Positions 7,869 through 17,786 of a stretch of 64,000 bases of DNA are shown one piece after another. The position numbers were made by a program, and so were the translations under genes. Under the pieces are notes generated by a model. That model saw only the letters and a program-made list of their open reading frames with translations, did not search any database and was not told the DNA's origin. Each line of letters opens with the position of its first letter. Positions within the stretch are counted from its first letter, which is position 1. Source of the DNA: Paludibacteraceae bacterium (lineage in GTDB: Bacteria > Bacteroidota > Bacteroidia > Bacteroidales > Paludibacteraceae); the NCBI GenBank assembly GCA_017450605.1, contig JAFSTG010000094.1, positions 1 through 64,000 on the forward strand. Direction: 5' to 3'.

Positions 7869-8675
7869 TCATATTACGAATTGAATTTGTTTGAAATGGT
7901 ATGTGCGTAGAGTACCTGTTTGGTCTTGCAGTATGAGTCTGCCGAAATTATCAACATTGACGATTCGTGCTAAGAAGGTTTGCTTTTCTTGTGTTTGATT
8001 TTGGCAAACAATATTAGTAGGTTTTGTTGAGCATTCTCGCTCGATATACTGAAACATTTCATTTCTGCGGTAGAGCATCGCCATATACTTTTGGTGAAGC
8101 GCCAAGGGTTGCTCTAATAGTGGAAGCAATCGGCCAAAGCCGTTAAGTATATTGTTAAGTATGGGGAAAATCTCTAATTGTTGTTTAGCAAAAAAACGGA
8201 GTGATGCGGGGTTAGGTGCTGAAGATTGGAATACGAGTTGGTTGACGTTGAGTCCTACTCCGACTATAGATGCGTTGACCGAAGATCCTAAGAGTTGATT
8301 TTCGATGAGAATACCGCACACTTTCTTGTCGTAGATATAGATATCATTAGGCCATTTTATTTTGACGGCGTTGGCATGCTCTGGTGCAGTTTCTGACAAG
8401 AGTTGTTTGATGACTTGTGCTATAGCGAGACTTACGAGTTCGGTTATCCGGAATTGTTTTTCGGCGGCTATATTGGTGATTATGAGCGTAGAGAAGAGCA
8501 GGTTTTTTCCTGCTTCGCTTTCCCAAGTGTTGCCTTGTTGTCCTCGTCCGGCGGTTTGGAAGTCGGTATAGAAAGTGGTGAGATTGTCGATTTGCTCGCC
8601 GCGTTTTTGCCTATCTGCTATATATTCGAGCAGACGATTGTTGGTGCTGTCGGTTTGTTGAAGAAAGTGAATCAT
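7869..8675 (-). CDS. birA: Biotin-[acetyl-CoA-carboxylase] ligase
   Basis: Attaches biotin to carrier lysines through biotinyl-AMP. The 268-aa protein is the catalytic form without the N-terminal DNA-binding domain of E. coli BirA, so it should not act as a repressor. Motifs are TDSTN at the N-terminus, TAGRGQQGNTW (the GRGRRG loop), IKWPNDIYI and CGILIEN. The start lies one base after the stop of the upstream barrel-protein gene, so the two are certainly cotranscribed and probably translationally coupled. It is the last gene of a minus-strand run that begins at dacB. Confidence 0.94.
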   Translation of the reverse strand: MIHFLQQTDSTNNRLLEYIADRQKRGEQIDNLTTFYTDFQTAGRGQQGNTWESEAGKNLLFSTLIITNIAAEKQFRITELVSLAIAQVIKQLLSETAPEHANAVKIKWPNDIYIYDKKVCGILIENQLLGSSVNASIVGVGLNVNQLVFQSSAPNPASLRFFAKQQLEIFPILNNILNGFGRLLPLLEQPLALHQKYMAMLYRRNEMFQYIERECSTKPTNIVCQNQTQEKQTFLARIVNVDNFGRLILQDQTGTLRTYHFKQIQFVI

Positions 8676-8676
8676 G

Positions 8677-10164
8677 TTAGAACAGGTATCCCATTTTAAT
8701 ATAGAAGTTAGCCAGTTTCTGATTATCTTGTCTGTTGATTGGCATAGCCCAGTCGGCAGATAATACGAAGTTTTCGTTCATACCTATTTTGAGTCCGACT
8801 CCGGTTGTCATGTGCGGCAACCATGCATTCTTGTCTTTAGTATCGAAATAAGTGTCGTAGTCGTCGCCCGCAGCAGTCATACTTGCTAACAAATTGACGT
8901 ATTTACCGTTGGTGTGCGTTTCTACGAGTTCATTGAGGTCGTAAGGCTGCGTTATCACACCAAGGTCGAAGAATGGGTTGAGTCCGACGTAGAAATGCTG
9001 ACGTCCGATGTCGAAATCAACTACGCGGAAACGAAACTCCACATTGGCAAAAGCGAATCCGTTAGCAAGGATACGGTTAGCCATCATACCACGTATGGAG
9101 TTGCCTCCGCCGAGTCCTTCGTAATAAACTCGCTGAATAAAGAGTGTGTTAAGGTAGTTGTTCATATAGAAAGGCGACTTGCCTGCAATATTATTCTGCG
9201 TCCCGAGCCGATAGGCAAAAGTGATACGTGTGACGCCTTTTTTATCGGTGTAGCAAGGCACATAATGGCGGAAAGTGAAATTAAACTGCAGGTGGTTGTA
9301 ACCGGCAGTAGCCTGATTGCCATACGCGGCATTGAAAGCAGCCGAATATGTAAAGAAGGCGTCGGTGTAGATACCTCTGTTAGGACCTTGTCGTTTATCG
9401 CGTGTATCGTAAGTTATACCTGCTCGCAGGTAGGGGTGCCATCCTCCATTTTTCTCGTCGGCTCCCACAATTCCCCATTGCTTGTATTTCTCGTAGAGGA
9501 GAGTCTCGTCGGGATTCAAAGCCTTTTGATGTTCTAATGTCGGGTCATAGACATTCTTGCCGTTGAGCATATTGATATCGCAGTCGTCAATTATATATCC
9601 CAACACACCAAGTCCGGCATCCCACTTGAGGTTTTTATAGATAGTGCCTTCTATGTCGCCTGCCACTCGTATGAGGTCGCGTTTGTATTTATAAAACACT
9701 CGGCTGCGATAGTTGCTGATATCCATCTTGTCGGCATTCTTATTCCAGTTATGCCATGTATAATGATAACGCGAGTCGTATCCGTTGAAACCATAAAAGT
9801 CGCACATAGCATCAGGCAGATAGGTAGCATCCAAGGTAATGCGATGATGTGGAATAAGATATTTAGAATCGTAATTGAATCGGAAAATGCCATGGTGCTT
9901 AGTGGTGTAAGCAGCTTCGAAGTAGAGCGAATGAATGTATTCGGGATACTGTGAGCCGTCGCCATAATAATACACATTGGTCAGCACGCCTCCTTGGAAA
10001 CCATAGTCGGCATCGTAGGCGACAGATGGCAGGATACCGAAATTCCAGCCGGTTTTTATTTTCCTTCCGAGCGAATCAACCTCTTGAGGTTTTTCTTTCT
10101 TTTTTGCCTCAGCAATAATTGGCAGCATGATGACCGCCAACAAACAAATAATACATTTTCTCAT
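8677..10164 (-). CDS. BamA/TamA-family outer-membrane beta-barrel protein
   Basis: A 495-aa protein with a cleavable signal peptide (about residues 1-20, ending AEA) and no visible POTRA domains. The rest alternates aromatic and polar residues typical of beta-strands, resembling the bacterial surface antigen (D15) barrel region. GLGGGNSIRGM is similar to the conserved RGY/F-type lid motif of Omp85 proteins, and the chain ends in an aromatic residue (GYLF). With no POTRA it is more likely a small Omp85-like barrel of unknown cargo than the essential BamA. Confidence 0.72.
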   Translation of the reverse strand: MRKCIICLLAVIMLPIIAEAKKKEKPQEVDSLGRKIKTGWNFGILPSVAYDADYGFQGGVLTNVYYYGDGSQYPEYIHSLYFEAAYTTKHHGIFRFNYDSKYLIPHHRITLDATYLPDAMCDFYGFNGYDSRYHYTWHNWNKNADKMDISNYRSRVFYKYKRDLIRVAGDIEGTIYKNLKWDAGLGVLGYIIDDCDINMLNGKNVYDPTLEHQKALNPDETLLYEKYKQWGIVGADEKNGGWHPYLRAGITYDTRDKRQGPNRGIYTDAFFTYSAAFNAAYGNQATAGYNHLQFNFTFRHYVPCYTDKKGVTRITFAYRLGTQNNIAGKSPFYMNNYLNTLFIQRVYYEGLGGGNSIRGMMANRILANGFAFANVEFRFRVVDFDIGRQHFYVGLNPFFDLGVITQPYDLNELVETHTNGKYVNLLASMTAAGDDYDTYFDTKDKNAWLPHMTTGVGLKIGMNENFVLSADWAMPINRQDNQKLANFYIKMGYLF

Positions 10165-10199
10165 TTTATCAAAAAATTTATGGGCTGAGCGCCAGCCAT

Positions 10200-11372
10200 T
10201 TATTGCAGCACAAGCGCTATCATCACTCCGAGATAAGTACCTATGGCATAACCTATAAGTCCGATTACGATACCTGAAATCAGCACTTTTTTATTTTTCA
10301 TTGCTCCCACCACCGGGGGGACAAATGGAGGCGAGCAGAGCAGAGCCACCTGACTGACGCAGAAGAGGTCGCCGCTCACTTTGGCAATACGGCAGAAAAG
10401 CAGATGCAGCACCGCCGCAACAAGCATTACCCAAAGCACAAACATACCAATCATCAGCGAGCCGCCATTCACGCTATGAATATCGAAGAGCGAGGCGACA
10501 ATGACAGAGAATATGAGAATAAAAAACATACCCAGCTCGAAAGTTTTAGGCAGCTCGCGCACTTTCTTAAAGAATGATGCTATGATAGATAGCGTCGTGA
10601 TGGTGAGTATAACCACAAGTTCGTTAAGAGTGCCCGTGATGAGAAGAGCCAAGCCTGCTCCGATGGCGAGAAAGAGTATGCTCAGAGCCAATCCCGCAAA
10701 CATTCCGCCAACATTCTTACGGCTAAACATGTCACGGTAGTTCTCTACGTCTTTGGTCCCGATATTTTCGTCGGCACGCCCTTTGCGTGTTATATCCTCG
10801 TAAGGCAGAATACGGCGGAAGACCTTGTAGCCGCCTCCAATGATAAACAAGATATAGGGCGTGGTGAATACCATCTCGAAGGCAAGGACGATAGCCATTA
10901 CTGTTTTGTCAACTCCGAGCGAAGCACCTATGGCATTGAAATTCATTGTGCCGCCAGTGTAGATACCGGTCATCATAGCTGCCACTTTGTTAAATTCCGG
11001 GACTTGGGGAGTGCGGAAGATAAAGTAACCGCTTATTACAGCCGCAACTACTGCGCATATACCTCCTACAAGCGACCATAACGTTTTAGGCAATGCCTTA
11101 GTCCATAGTTTGAAGTCGCAGTTAAACAACATCAGTGGTATTGCCAGTGGCACTGCTACCGACATCAGCGTGGATTGCAGTTTGCCGAAAGTAAGAGCTT
11201 CGGCTGTATCGGGCTCGAAATGTACAAAGCCCGTGAGGGCAAACACGATGCCGACGACGTATGCTGCCACTACTGTGCCGATTTTCTGCATCCACGTCCA
11301 TCGCTTAAAACACTCGATGATGATAACCGGCACGAGTATATACAACGCAATAATAATAAAAACTCGAATCAT
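10200..11372 (-). CDS. DUF819 family membrane protein
   Basis: A 390-aa integral membrane protein with about ten or eleven hydrophobic segments, matching DUF819 (YjcL-like). Characteristic stretches are VPLAIPLMLFNCD and MMTGIYTGGTMNFNAIG. The second half repeats the topology of the first, as in transporters with inverted repeats. Substrate and direction are unknown. It lies 35 bp upstream of the barrel-protein gene and 60 bp downstream of plsC in the same orientation. Confidence 0.8.
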   Translation of the reverse strand: MIRVFIIIALYILVPVIIIECFKRWTWMQKIGTVVAAYVVGIVFALTGFVHFEPDTAEALTFGKLQSTLMSVAVPLAIPLMLFNCDFKLWTKALPKTLWSLVGGICAVVAAVISGYFIFRTPQVPEFNKVAAMMTGIYTGGTMNFNAIGASLGVDKTVMAIVLAFEMVFTTPYILFIIGGGYKVFRRILPYEDITRKGRADENIGTKDVENYRDMFSRKNVGGMFAGLALSILFLAIGAGLALLITGTLNELVVILTITTLSIIASFFKKVRELPKTFELGMFFILIFSVIVASLFDIHSVNGGSLMIGMFVLWVMLVAAVLHLLFCRIAKVSGDLFCVSQVALLCSPPFVPPVVGAMKNKKVLISGIVIGLIGYAIGTYLGVMIALVLQ

Positions 11373-11428
11373 ATTTTAATTTTTTTATTGTCTTTTAAAA
11401 AACCGTTATGGCACGTGCAACTTCTCCG

Positions 11429-11456
11429 TGCGTCAGCTGCGACTTGCGGCTTGCAG
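11429..11456. repeat. 7-bp tandem repeat overlapping the plsC 3' end
   Basis: Four minus-strand heptamers resembling CTGCAAG, CCGCAAG, TCGCAGC and TGACGCA. They encode the last residues of the acyltransferase and include its TGA stop. Confidence 0.45.
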
Positions 11457-12449
11457 TCTCCTGAACTGATAAACATATTCTTGGAAAAACATCCAAAAAG
11501 GTAATCTTACAAACAAAGTGAGCGGCAGTAGCAGCAACTGCCACACATACTGCACTGAGTTTTGGAAGGCAGGGTCTTTTATTCTTCTGCGTATCAGCGG
11601 TAATGCAACCCATAGAGGGATGGTAAGTGCGGCGCTTAACAAGAAAAGAGGCAGCAAAAGTATAAGCATGACCGTCAGCATAAAACGATGTGGCTTAGGC
11701 TGCTTAAACCTATCGAATGGTGCGGGAGGATTAGCAAGAAGCGAGGCTATATTCTCGTCGTAATACTCGTCGTCGGGCAGCCATAGTATTAGTTTGCGCA
11801 TCCTCAGTGTCAACTCCTCGCGCAGAGCAAGTATAAGTTGCGGGCGCTCAAGCGAGTCATGCTCAAGGCAAAATTCGGTTACGTTTATCGGTTTTCCAAT
11901 ATTGATAGTCAGGTCGTTCCAGAGGTGGAAATAATCGCCGTATTCTATTCCTATCGGCACTATATATACAGGTTTTTCAGCTCCGAAAGCGTCGTTGGCT
12001 TGCAAAGCGATTCTGAATATACCCTTTGTAAGAGGTAGCAGTGAGTGTTTAGGACGATGAGTGCCTTCGGGCAAGATACAAAACGGCACTCCGTCTCTGA
12101 GGGTATCTACCGCAGCGAGGAAAGTATCTCCATTCCGGCGCACCTCGTCTAAACCATCTCGTGCACGACTGATTGGCATTATTTTGAGCCAGCGCAGGAT
12201 TTTTGCTATCTTAGGATTGCGGAAGATATCAGCTCTTGCCACAAAGACTTTTCTGTTTCTGTCGATTCCCAACACAGCAAGTGCATCGCATAAACCATTA
12301 GTATGATTAGGGGCAAAGATAACAGCGCCATCAGAAGGAATATTCTCTCTGCCGATACATTGAGTGCGCCGATATGAACGACGAAACATCCAGTCAACAT
12401 AGGGTCGAAGGAAAGCGTATAACCTGTCTGTGTCTTGTATCTTTGCCAT
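11433..12449 (-). CDS. Lysophospholipid acyltransferase family protein (PlsC-like)
   Basis: A 338-aa membrane-associated acyltransferase. It has the catalytic HX4D motif in APNHTNGLCDAL (His49, Asp54), the glycerophosphate-binding PEGTHRP motif, and two hydrophobic segments near the C-terminus. The likely role is acylation of lysophosphatidic acid or a related lipid. I chose the ATG at 12449; the frame remains open upstream into dacB, but the preceding residues look non-coding. The final residues (LQAASRS) are encoded by a heptamer repeat, so the C-terminus may have drifted. Confidence 0.88.
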   Translation of the reverse strand: MAKIQDTDRLYAFLRPYVDWMFRRSYRRTQCIGRENIPSDGAVIFAPNHTNGLCDALAVLGIDRNRKVFVARADIFRNPKIAKILRWLKIMPISRARDGLDEVRRNGDTFLAAVDTLRDGVPFCILPEGTHRPKHSLLPLTKGIFRIALQANDAFGAEKPVYIVPIGIEYGDYFHLWNDLTINIGKPINVTEFCLEHDSLERPQLILALREELTLRMRKLILWLPDDEYYDENIASLLANPPAPFDRFKQPKPHRFMLTVMLILLLPLFLLSAALTIPLWVALPLIRRRIKDPAFQNSVQYVWQLLLLPLTLFVRLPFWMFFQEYVYQFRRLQAASRS

Positions 12450-12477
12450 ATTACAATTTCGCTTATAATAGATTGCT

Positions 12478-13923
12478 CTATTTGTGAGCCTTGTAGATAT
12501 CGTTAAGGAAGCGTTGTATTTCTTTTTGAGCATTCATCACTTTCCCTTTCTGGTTGTTAACCACCACAGAGAAAGCCCATGTGTCGCCATTCTCCGCCTC
12601 AATGTATCCGGCATAACTTTTCACAGTAGAAGTAGTGCCGGACTTGGCATGCAGACGATGCTCAAGGGCAGTTTTGTAGCAAAACGAGCGCAAAGTGCCA
12701 CTCTCGCCGGCTACAGGCAGAGAGGCATAGAAGTCGGCAAAATTCTTACTCTTGTACATATATGCCAACAAAGCAACAAACACCTCAGGTGAAACAGCAT
12801 CGATAGGAGCCAAGCCGCTACCATCTTCTATTCTGCAGGCCGAGAGATTTATCTTTCGATTTTTCCAAAACGAGTTGATTATAAGTTGCGAATTGCTTAT
12901 TGTTGTAGGCACTGTTATGCGACTGCCAAGATACCGAAAGACCTGCTCGGCATAGTGATTGTTAGAATTGATATTGGTCTCGGCTATTATGTCGCGAAGA
13001 GGCTCCGAGAGGTGTATATAAAGCATTGTTCGCTCTACGGGGTTGCCATTGGCATCGAGTTGCTGCTCGGTAATATATGCGGGGGCGCCACTAACCGTTA
13101 CACCTTGCTCTTGGAGATTTGCTTTAAAATGTCTCGCCAGCAACAAACCGGGGTTGGGCAAGTCGCCTTTCACTCCGAAGATACCCCTATTAGACGGCAC
13201 TGAGCCAACAAGATAACGTGTGTTATTGAGTGGCATACCGTGGACGTAAGCCCCGTCGTATTCTATCTTTGTGCAGCGAATATGATTTTCGAATTGCAAT
13301 TCTTCAACCTCAGGAAGAGTCTTAACCACCTCAGCCACAGAGCCTATCTCTGCCGAGCGCAGTTGAATATTCACAGTATTGTCGAGGTATGCCAAAGAGA
13401 ATATCGCAGGTGCGTAGTAGTTGCCAATATCCTCCCACATCCATGCAGGATTGACGGCATCAGCATCGAAAAAGCTCATATCCGCCACTATATCACCATT
13501 TATCTGTTTTATACCTTTGCGGACAAGCATCTGTGTCCATTTATATAAAAACATCTGATTTCCGACCTTCTGACTTCCGAGAGTGGGGTCGCCTGTGCCT
13601 CGTATATACACATTGCCATTCAGTATTCCGTTCTCAATTTTCCCATCAGTCTCAAGATAAGTTTCAAAACGGAAGTCGCCACCGAGCATCTCGAGAGCAG
13701 TAGAAGTGGTGAGCAGTTTCATTGTAGAAGCCGGAGCCACTACGTTATTGGCACGGAAAGAGGCATATACCTCGCCTGTACGGAGATTCTTTACAAGATA
13801 CCCCACAATGGCATTAGAAACTGTTTCAGAATTAAGGAAGTTATCTTCGGCTTCGCTTGCAAACAAAGGAAATGCGATGTAAAGTAACGAAAATAAAATG
13901 CACAAATAATGTCGATAAGCCAT
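12478..13923 (-). CDS. dacB: D-alanyl-D-alanine carboxypeptidase/endopeptidase (PBP4, DacB)
   Basis: A periplasmic class C low-molecular-weight penicillin-binding protein of 481 aa with a signal peptide (about residues 1-23). The active-site motifs are STMK (Ser66, Lys69), SNN in NINSNNHYAE, and KSGT. A large insert between the first and second motifs matches the PBP4 family. It trims or cleaves peptidoglycan peptides. It heads the minus-strand run continuing to birA and has its own promoter at 13976-14007. The start at 13923 gives the signal peptide directly. Confidence 0.95.
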   Translation of the reverse strand: MAYRHYLCILFSLLYIAFPLFASEAEDNFLNSETVSNAIVGYLVKNLRTGEVYASFRANNVVAPASTMKLLTTSTALEMLGGDFRFETYLETDGKIENGILNGNVYIRGTGDPTLGSQKVGNQMFLYKWTQMLVRKGIKQINGDIVADMSFFDADAVNPAWMWEDIGNYYAPAIFSLAYLDNTVNIQLRSAEIGSVAEVVKTLPEVEELQFENHIRCTKIEYDGAYVHGMPLNNTRYLVGSVPSNRGIFGVKGDLPNPGLLLARHFKANLQEQGVTVSGAPAYITEQQLDANGNPVERTMLYIHLSEPLRDIIAETNINSNNHYAEQVFRYLGSRITVPTTISNSQLIINSFWKNRKINLSACRIEDGSGLAPIDAVSPEVFVALLAYMYKSKNFADFYASLPVAGESGTLRSFCYKTALEHRLHAKSGTTSTVKSYAGYIEAENGDTWAFSVVVNNQKGKVMNAQKEIQRFLNDIYKAHK

Positions 13924-13975
13924 GAGATTAATACTGATAATTGCAGAATTAGAAATATTTTTAGTTAATCGGCGG

Positions 13976-14007
13976 CAAAGTTAGCAAAAAATTTGTATCT
14001 TTGCAAG
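13976..14007 (-). promoter_or_regulatory. Promoter of dacB, overlapping the opposite promoter
   Basis: On the minus strand a TTG box (CTTG, 14004-14007) is separated by exactly 20 bp from TAACTTTG (13976-13983). It overlaps the plus-strand -7 element at 13996-14003, so dacB and the kinase gene share a face-to-face regulatory region. Confidence 0.7.
13996..14003 (+). promoter_or_regulatory. -7 element of the cytidylate-kinase-like gene
   Basis: TATCTTTG fits TAnnTTTG and lies 23 bp before the ATG. No TTTG is seen at the right spacing upstream, so it may be weak or activated. Confidence 0.55.
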
Positions 14008-14026
14008 CATATAACTTACACGCAAT

Positions 14027-14581
14027 ATGATTATCAACATAGGAAGAGAATTAGCAGCCGGTGGCAGGCAGACCGGCAGGTTGCTTGCCGAGCGCTTAGG
14101 ATACCGGTATTTCGACAAAGAAATAGTTATCGAAGCAGCCCGTCGCAGCGGTATTAGTAGCGAAGCATTTGAGAGGGCAGATGAGCATTGCAACAAGTTT
14201 TTATTCGGTCTTCTTGGTTACGACGAGCGTCTTTTTGCATTACAAAGCGAGGTTATACGCGAGTTAGCGGGGGCAGGCAATTGCATATTTGTAGGCAGAT
14301 GCGCCGACTATATTCTTCGCGACCGTGAATGTCTGAATGTTTTTCTTCGCGCCGGTTTTGCCGAGCGCGTAGAAAGACTTGTCGCGGGTGAGAAAATCGA
14401 CGAGGAGCACGCCAAGCGCCTGATTGCTGAGACGGATGAAAAACGAGCTGATTATTATAACTTCTACACGGGTAAGACATGGGGCGACTCGCGCTCATAC
14501 GATTTGTGCATCAACACGTCGAAAACAGGCATAGAAGGAGCAGTTGAGATTATTGCGTTGCAAATATCAAAGCTAATATGA
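14027..14581 (+). CDS. Cytidylate kinase-like family protein
   Basis: A 184-aa P-loop kinase of the cytidylate-kinase-like family. The N-terminus IGRELAAGGRQTGRLLAERL matches the family form of the nucleotide-binding loop. GYRYFDKEI and IFVGRCADYIL are also typical. It is probably not the main Cmk, which is longer and has a different substrate-binding domain. It stands alone between the dacB promoter and secDF, with 172 bp to the next start codon. Confidence 0.82.
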   Translation: MIINIGRELAAGGRQTGRLLAERLGYRYFDKEIVIEAARRSGISSEAFERADEHCNKFLFGLLGYDERLFALQSEVIRELAGAGNCIFVGRCADYILRDRECLNVFLRAGFAERVERLVAGEKIDEEHAKRLIAETDEKRADYYNFYTGKTWGDSRSYDLCINTSKTGIEGAVEIIALQISKLI

Positions 14582-14642
14582 GGAGATGCGGCACAAAAAG
14601 AGCAGAAAAAGTAACAATAAAAAAGTGGAAAAGACTTAAAAA

Positions 14643-14674
14643 TTTGCAAGTGTGAGAAAAATGCATTATCTTTG
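14643..14674 (+). promoter_or_regulatory. Promoter of secDF
   Basis: TTTG (14643-14646), 20-bp spacer, TATCTTTG (14667-14674). A near-perfect match, 80 bp ahead of the start codon. Confidence 0.85.
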
Positions 14675-14753
14675 CGCGCTAATTTGAAAAGTTATACGCT
14701 TGATATTCGAAAAAACAAGCAGGAGAATTAACAAATTAAAAATTCAACATAAA

Positions 14754-17700
14754 ATGCAAAACAAAGGACTTGTTAGAACATTGGCAGTACTATTAGCTTT
14801 AGTATGTGCCTTTTACCTTTCTTTCAGCTTTGTAGTCAGTCATTATGAGAAGAAGGCTCAGACGGCTCCTGAAGGTGCTTCTGTTTACCTCGACAACATG
14901 GCGAAAGAGAAGGTGTGGTTTGGCTACACATTGAAGGAGTGTAGAGAAAAAGAAATCAACTTAGGTCTTGACCTTAAGGGTGGTATGAACGTAATTATGG
15001 AGGTGAGCGTGCCCGATATCGTTCGCGCACTTTCTGGTTACGACCAGTCGGAGAACTTCAAAGCAGCTATGGATTTAGCCATTACCCGCCAGGCTGCATC
15101 ACAATCGGATTTTATCGACCTGTTTGGTGCGGCCTTCCAAGAAGTTGATCCGGGAGCACAACTCTCCACCATTTTTGCCAAATACGAGCTTAAAGACAAG
15201 ATTTCGACTCAGAGCACCAACGAGGAGGTTCTTCGTGTACTTCGCGAAGAGACCCAAGCCGCAATCGACAACTCGTTTAACGTGCTTCGCACTCGTATCG
15301 ACCGTTTCGGAGTTGTTCAACCCAACATTCAGAAGATGGAGCAGGCCGGTCGTATCTTGATAGAACTTCCGGGTATCAAAGAGCCTGAGCGCGTAAGAAA
15401 ACTGCTGCAAGGTTCTGCAAATCTTGAGTTTTGGGAGACATACGATTTCAGCGAAGTATTCCCTAAAATTGCCCAAATCAATCAAGAGTTAGCACAAGTT
15501 CAGGCTGCCACCGATGCTGCTACAGCAACTGCAGAAGAGGCTCAGAAGCAAGAGCCTGCCAAAGAAGAGGTAGCAGAAGAGGGCTTAGATAGCCTTCAAT
15601 TAGCACTTGCCGCTCAGGAGAAAGCAGAAGAAGACGAAGAACTGCAGCGTGAGAACTGGAAGAAACAAAATCCTCTTTTTGCAATTCTTCAACCTTCAGT
15701 AAACGGTGCAGGTCAGCCTTATCAAGGTCCGGTTGTCGGCACTGCGCACTGGTCGGATACGGCTGCTATCAACGCTATTTTCAACTCGAAGAACTCTCAG
15801 GCTGTGTTGCCACGTAACCTCCGTCTTTATTGGACGGTTAAGGCTATCGACGAAGCCGGCAGTTATTTCAACCTAATAGCTCTTAAGGCTCAGCGCGATG
15901 GTCGCCCGAGTCTGGCGGGTGATGTTATCACCGATGCACGCAGCGACTTCCAGCAGACCACAGGTGAGGCTTACGTAAGCATGTCGATGAACAAAGAAGG
16001 CGCCGAACAATGGTCGCGTCTGACAGGTCAGAATATAGGCAAGTCGGTTGCTATCGTTCTCGACGGATTTGTTTATTCATATCCTACTGTTCAGTCGAAG
16101 ATTGACGGTGGCAACTCGCAGATTACCGGTCATTTCACTGTAGAAGAGGCAAAAGACTTGGCTAACACACTGAAGTCTGGTAAGATGCCCGCTCCTGCAC
16201 GCATCGTTCAAGAAGATGTTGTAGGTCCTTCGTTAGGTCAGGAAGCTATCCGCTCAGGTTTGATAAGCTTCATCATTGCTTTCTGTCTCGTGCTTCTTTA
16301 CATGATATTCTACTATGGTTTGATTCCTGGTTTGATAGCCGATGCTGCTTTGCTCTGCAACGTATTCCTGCTTATAGGTATTCTTTGCTCGTTCTCAGCA
16401 GTTCTGACGTTGCCGGGTATCGCAGGTATCGTTCTTACCATGGGTATGGCAGTGGATGCCAACGTGCTTATATATGAACGCATACGCGAGGAGCTAAAAG
16501 CCGGCAAGAATCTCAGCAAGGCTATTCAAGACGGTTTCTCTGGTGCTATCAGTGCAATTGTTGATGCCAACGTTACCTCATTCCTTACGGGTGTTGTTTT
16601 GGCAGTATTCGGCACCGGTCCTATCCGCGGTTTCGCCGTTACCTTTATGATAGGTATCATCTCGTCGTTTATGACAGCTGTGTTCATCACTCGCTTGCTT
16701 TTGGAAGACTACGCCAAGCGTCCGACAGCCAAACCTCTTAGCTTCACCACAAAACTTATGGAGAACTGGTTGCAGAATGTTCACTTCGACTTTATCAATG
16801 CTCGTCGTTGGTCGTATATTTTGTCGGGTGCACTTGTTGCAATAAGCATCTTTGGTCTTGAGCCGCATATCTTCGGTAAGTTGAACTTAGGTATCGATTT
16901 CTCGGGTGGTAGAAACTATGTTGTGCGTTTTGCCGAGCCTGTAAGCGACGAAGAAGTTACCGACCTCCTTATGGATGCATTCGATGGAGAGAAAGCAACC
17001 GTTATTACATTTGGTGCAAATAGTTTGAATCAGAAGCGTATCTCGACAAAATATGGTATCAATATACAAAACGAGACTATCGATGACGAGATAGAGCATC
17101 GTCTATACACCGCTCTTCAGTCGAAACTCGGCGATACCACTCTCGAGCAATTCAAAACCGGCACAGGTGGCGAAGAAGGTGTTAATATAGGTATTATGCA
17201 GAGCCAAAAAGTTGGTCCTTCGATAGCTGATGATATCAAGGTAGCTGCTATTTGGGCAATCGTAATTGCACTTATCGTTATCTTCCTTTACATTCTTATT
17301 CGTTTCCGCAACGTATCGTTCTCGCTGGGCGGTATCACAGCTCTTGCACACGACTCGATTATCATTTTGGGTGTATATGCATTGTTCTGGAAAATTATGC
17401 CTTTCTCCATGGAAATCGACCAATCGTTTATTGCAGCCATCCTTACCGTGATAGGTTACTCTATCAACGATACCGTGGTCGTATTCGACCGTATCCGCGA
17501 GTACAATAAGTTGTATCCGAAACGCGAGCGCAAAGTAAACATTAACGACGCTGTTAATGCAACACTCAGCCGTACGTTCTCGACCAGTATGTCAACCTTC
17601 GTGGTATTGCTTGCAATATTTATCTTCGGTGGCAGTTCGATTCGCGGATTCGTATTTGCATTGCTGCTTGGTGTGCTGGTAGGCACATATTCGTCAATCT

Positions 17701-17777
17701 TTATTGCTACACCTCTTGCTTACGACATCCAAGAAGCACAAGCAAGACGTCAGGCAAAGAAGGCTGAAAAGAAATAA
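14754..17777 (+). CDS. secDF: Fused protein translocase subunit SecDF
   Basis: A 1007-aa inner-membrane protein that uses proton motive force to help SecYEG export. The SecD half has TM1 at about residues 5-28, NLGLDLKGGMNV, and the DANVLIYERIREEL motif. The SecF half begins around LGIDFSGGRNYVVRF and carries VFDRIREYNK. Between the first periplasmic parts lies an acidic, Ala/Glu-rich low-complexity stretch (about residues 255-300, AEEAQKQEPAKEE) that is probably a flexible insert. I chose the ATG at 14754 because it directly precedes the first membrane helix. Fusion of SecD and SecF is usual in Bacteroidetes. Confidence 0.97.
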   Translation: MQNKGLVRTLAVLLALVCAFYLSFSFVVSHYEKKAQTAPEGASVYLDNMAKEKVWFGYTLKECREKEINLGLDLKGGMNVIMEVSVPDIVRALSGYDQSENFKAAMDLAITRQAASQSDFIDLFGAAFQEVDPGAQLSTIFAKYELKDKISTQSTNEEVLRVLREETQAAIDNSFNVLRTRIDRFGVVQPNIQKMEQAGRILIELPGIKEPERVRKLLQGSANLEFWETYDFSEVFPKIAQINQELAQVQAATDAATATAEEAQKQEPAKEEVAEEGLDSLQLALAAQEKAEEDEELQRENWKKQNPLFAILQPSVNGAGQPYQGPVVGTAHWSDTAAINAIFNSKNSQAVLPRNLRLYWTVKAIDEAGSYFNLIALKAQRDGRPSLAGDVITDARSDFQQTTGEAYVSMSMNKEGAEQWSRLTGQNIGKSVAIVLDGFVYSYPTVQSKIDGGNSQITGHFTVEEAKDLANTLKSGKMPAPARIVQEDVVGPSLGQEAIRSGLISFIIAFCLVLLYMIFYYGLIPGLIADAALLCNVFLLIGILCSFSAVLTLPGIAGIVLTMGMAVDANVLIYERIREELKAGKNLSKAIQDGFSGAISAIVDANVTSFLTGVVLAVFGTGPIRGFAVTFMIGIISSFMTAVFITRLLLEDYAKRPTAKPLSFTTKLMENWLQNVHFDFINARRWSYILSGALVAISIFGLEPHIFGKLNLGIDFSGGRNYVVRFAEPVSDEEVTDLLMDAFDGEKATVITFGANSLNQKRISTKYGINIQNETIDDEIEHRLYTALQSKLGDTTLEQFKTGTGGEEGVNIGIMQSQKVGPSIADDIKVAAIWAIVIALIVIFLYILIRFRNVSFSLGGITALAHDSIIILGVYALFWKIMPFSMEIDQSFIAAILTVIGYSINDTVVVFDRIREYNKLYPKRERKVNINDAVNATLSRTFSTSMSTFVVLLAIFIFGGSSIRGFVFALLLGVLVGTYSSIFIATPLAYDIQEAQARRQAKKAEKK

Positions 17778-17786
17778 TTATATCTT

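Noticed and set aside
8914..9537. 207-codon plus-strand frame opposite the barrel-protein gene
   Set aside because: Antisense shadow of a well supported gene; no start context or domain.
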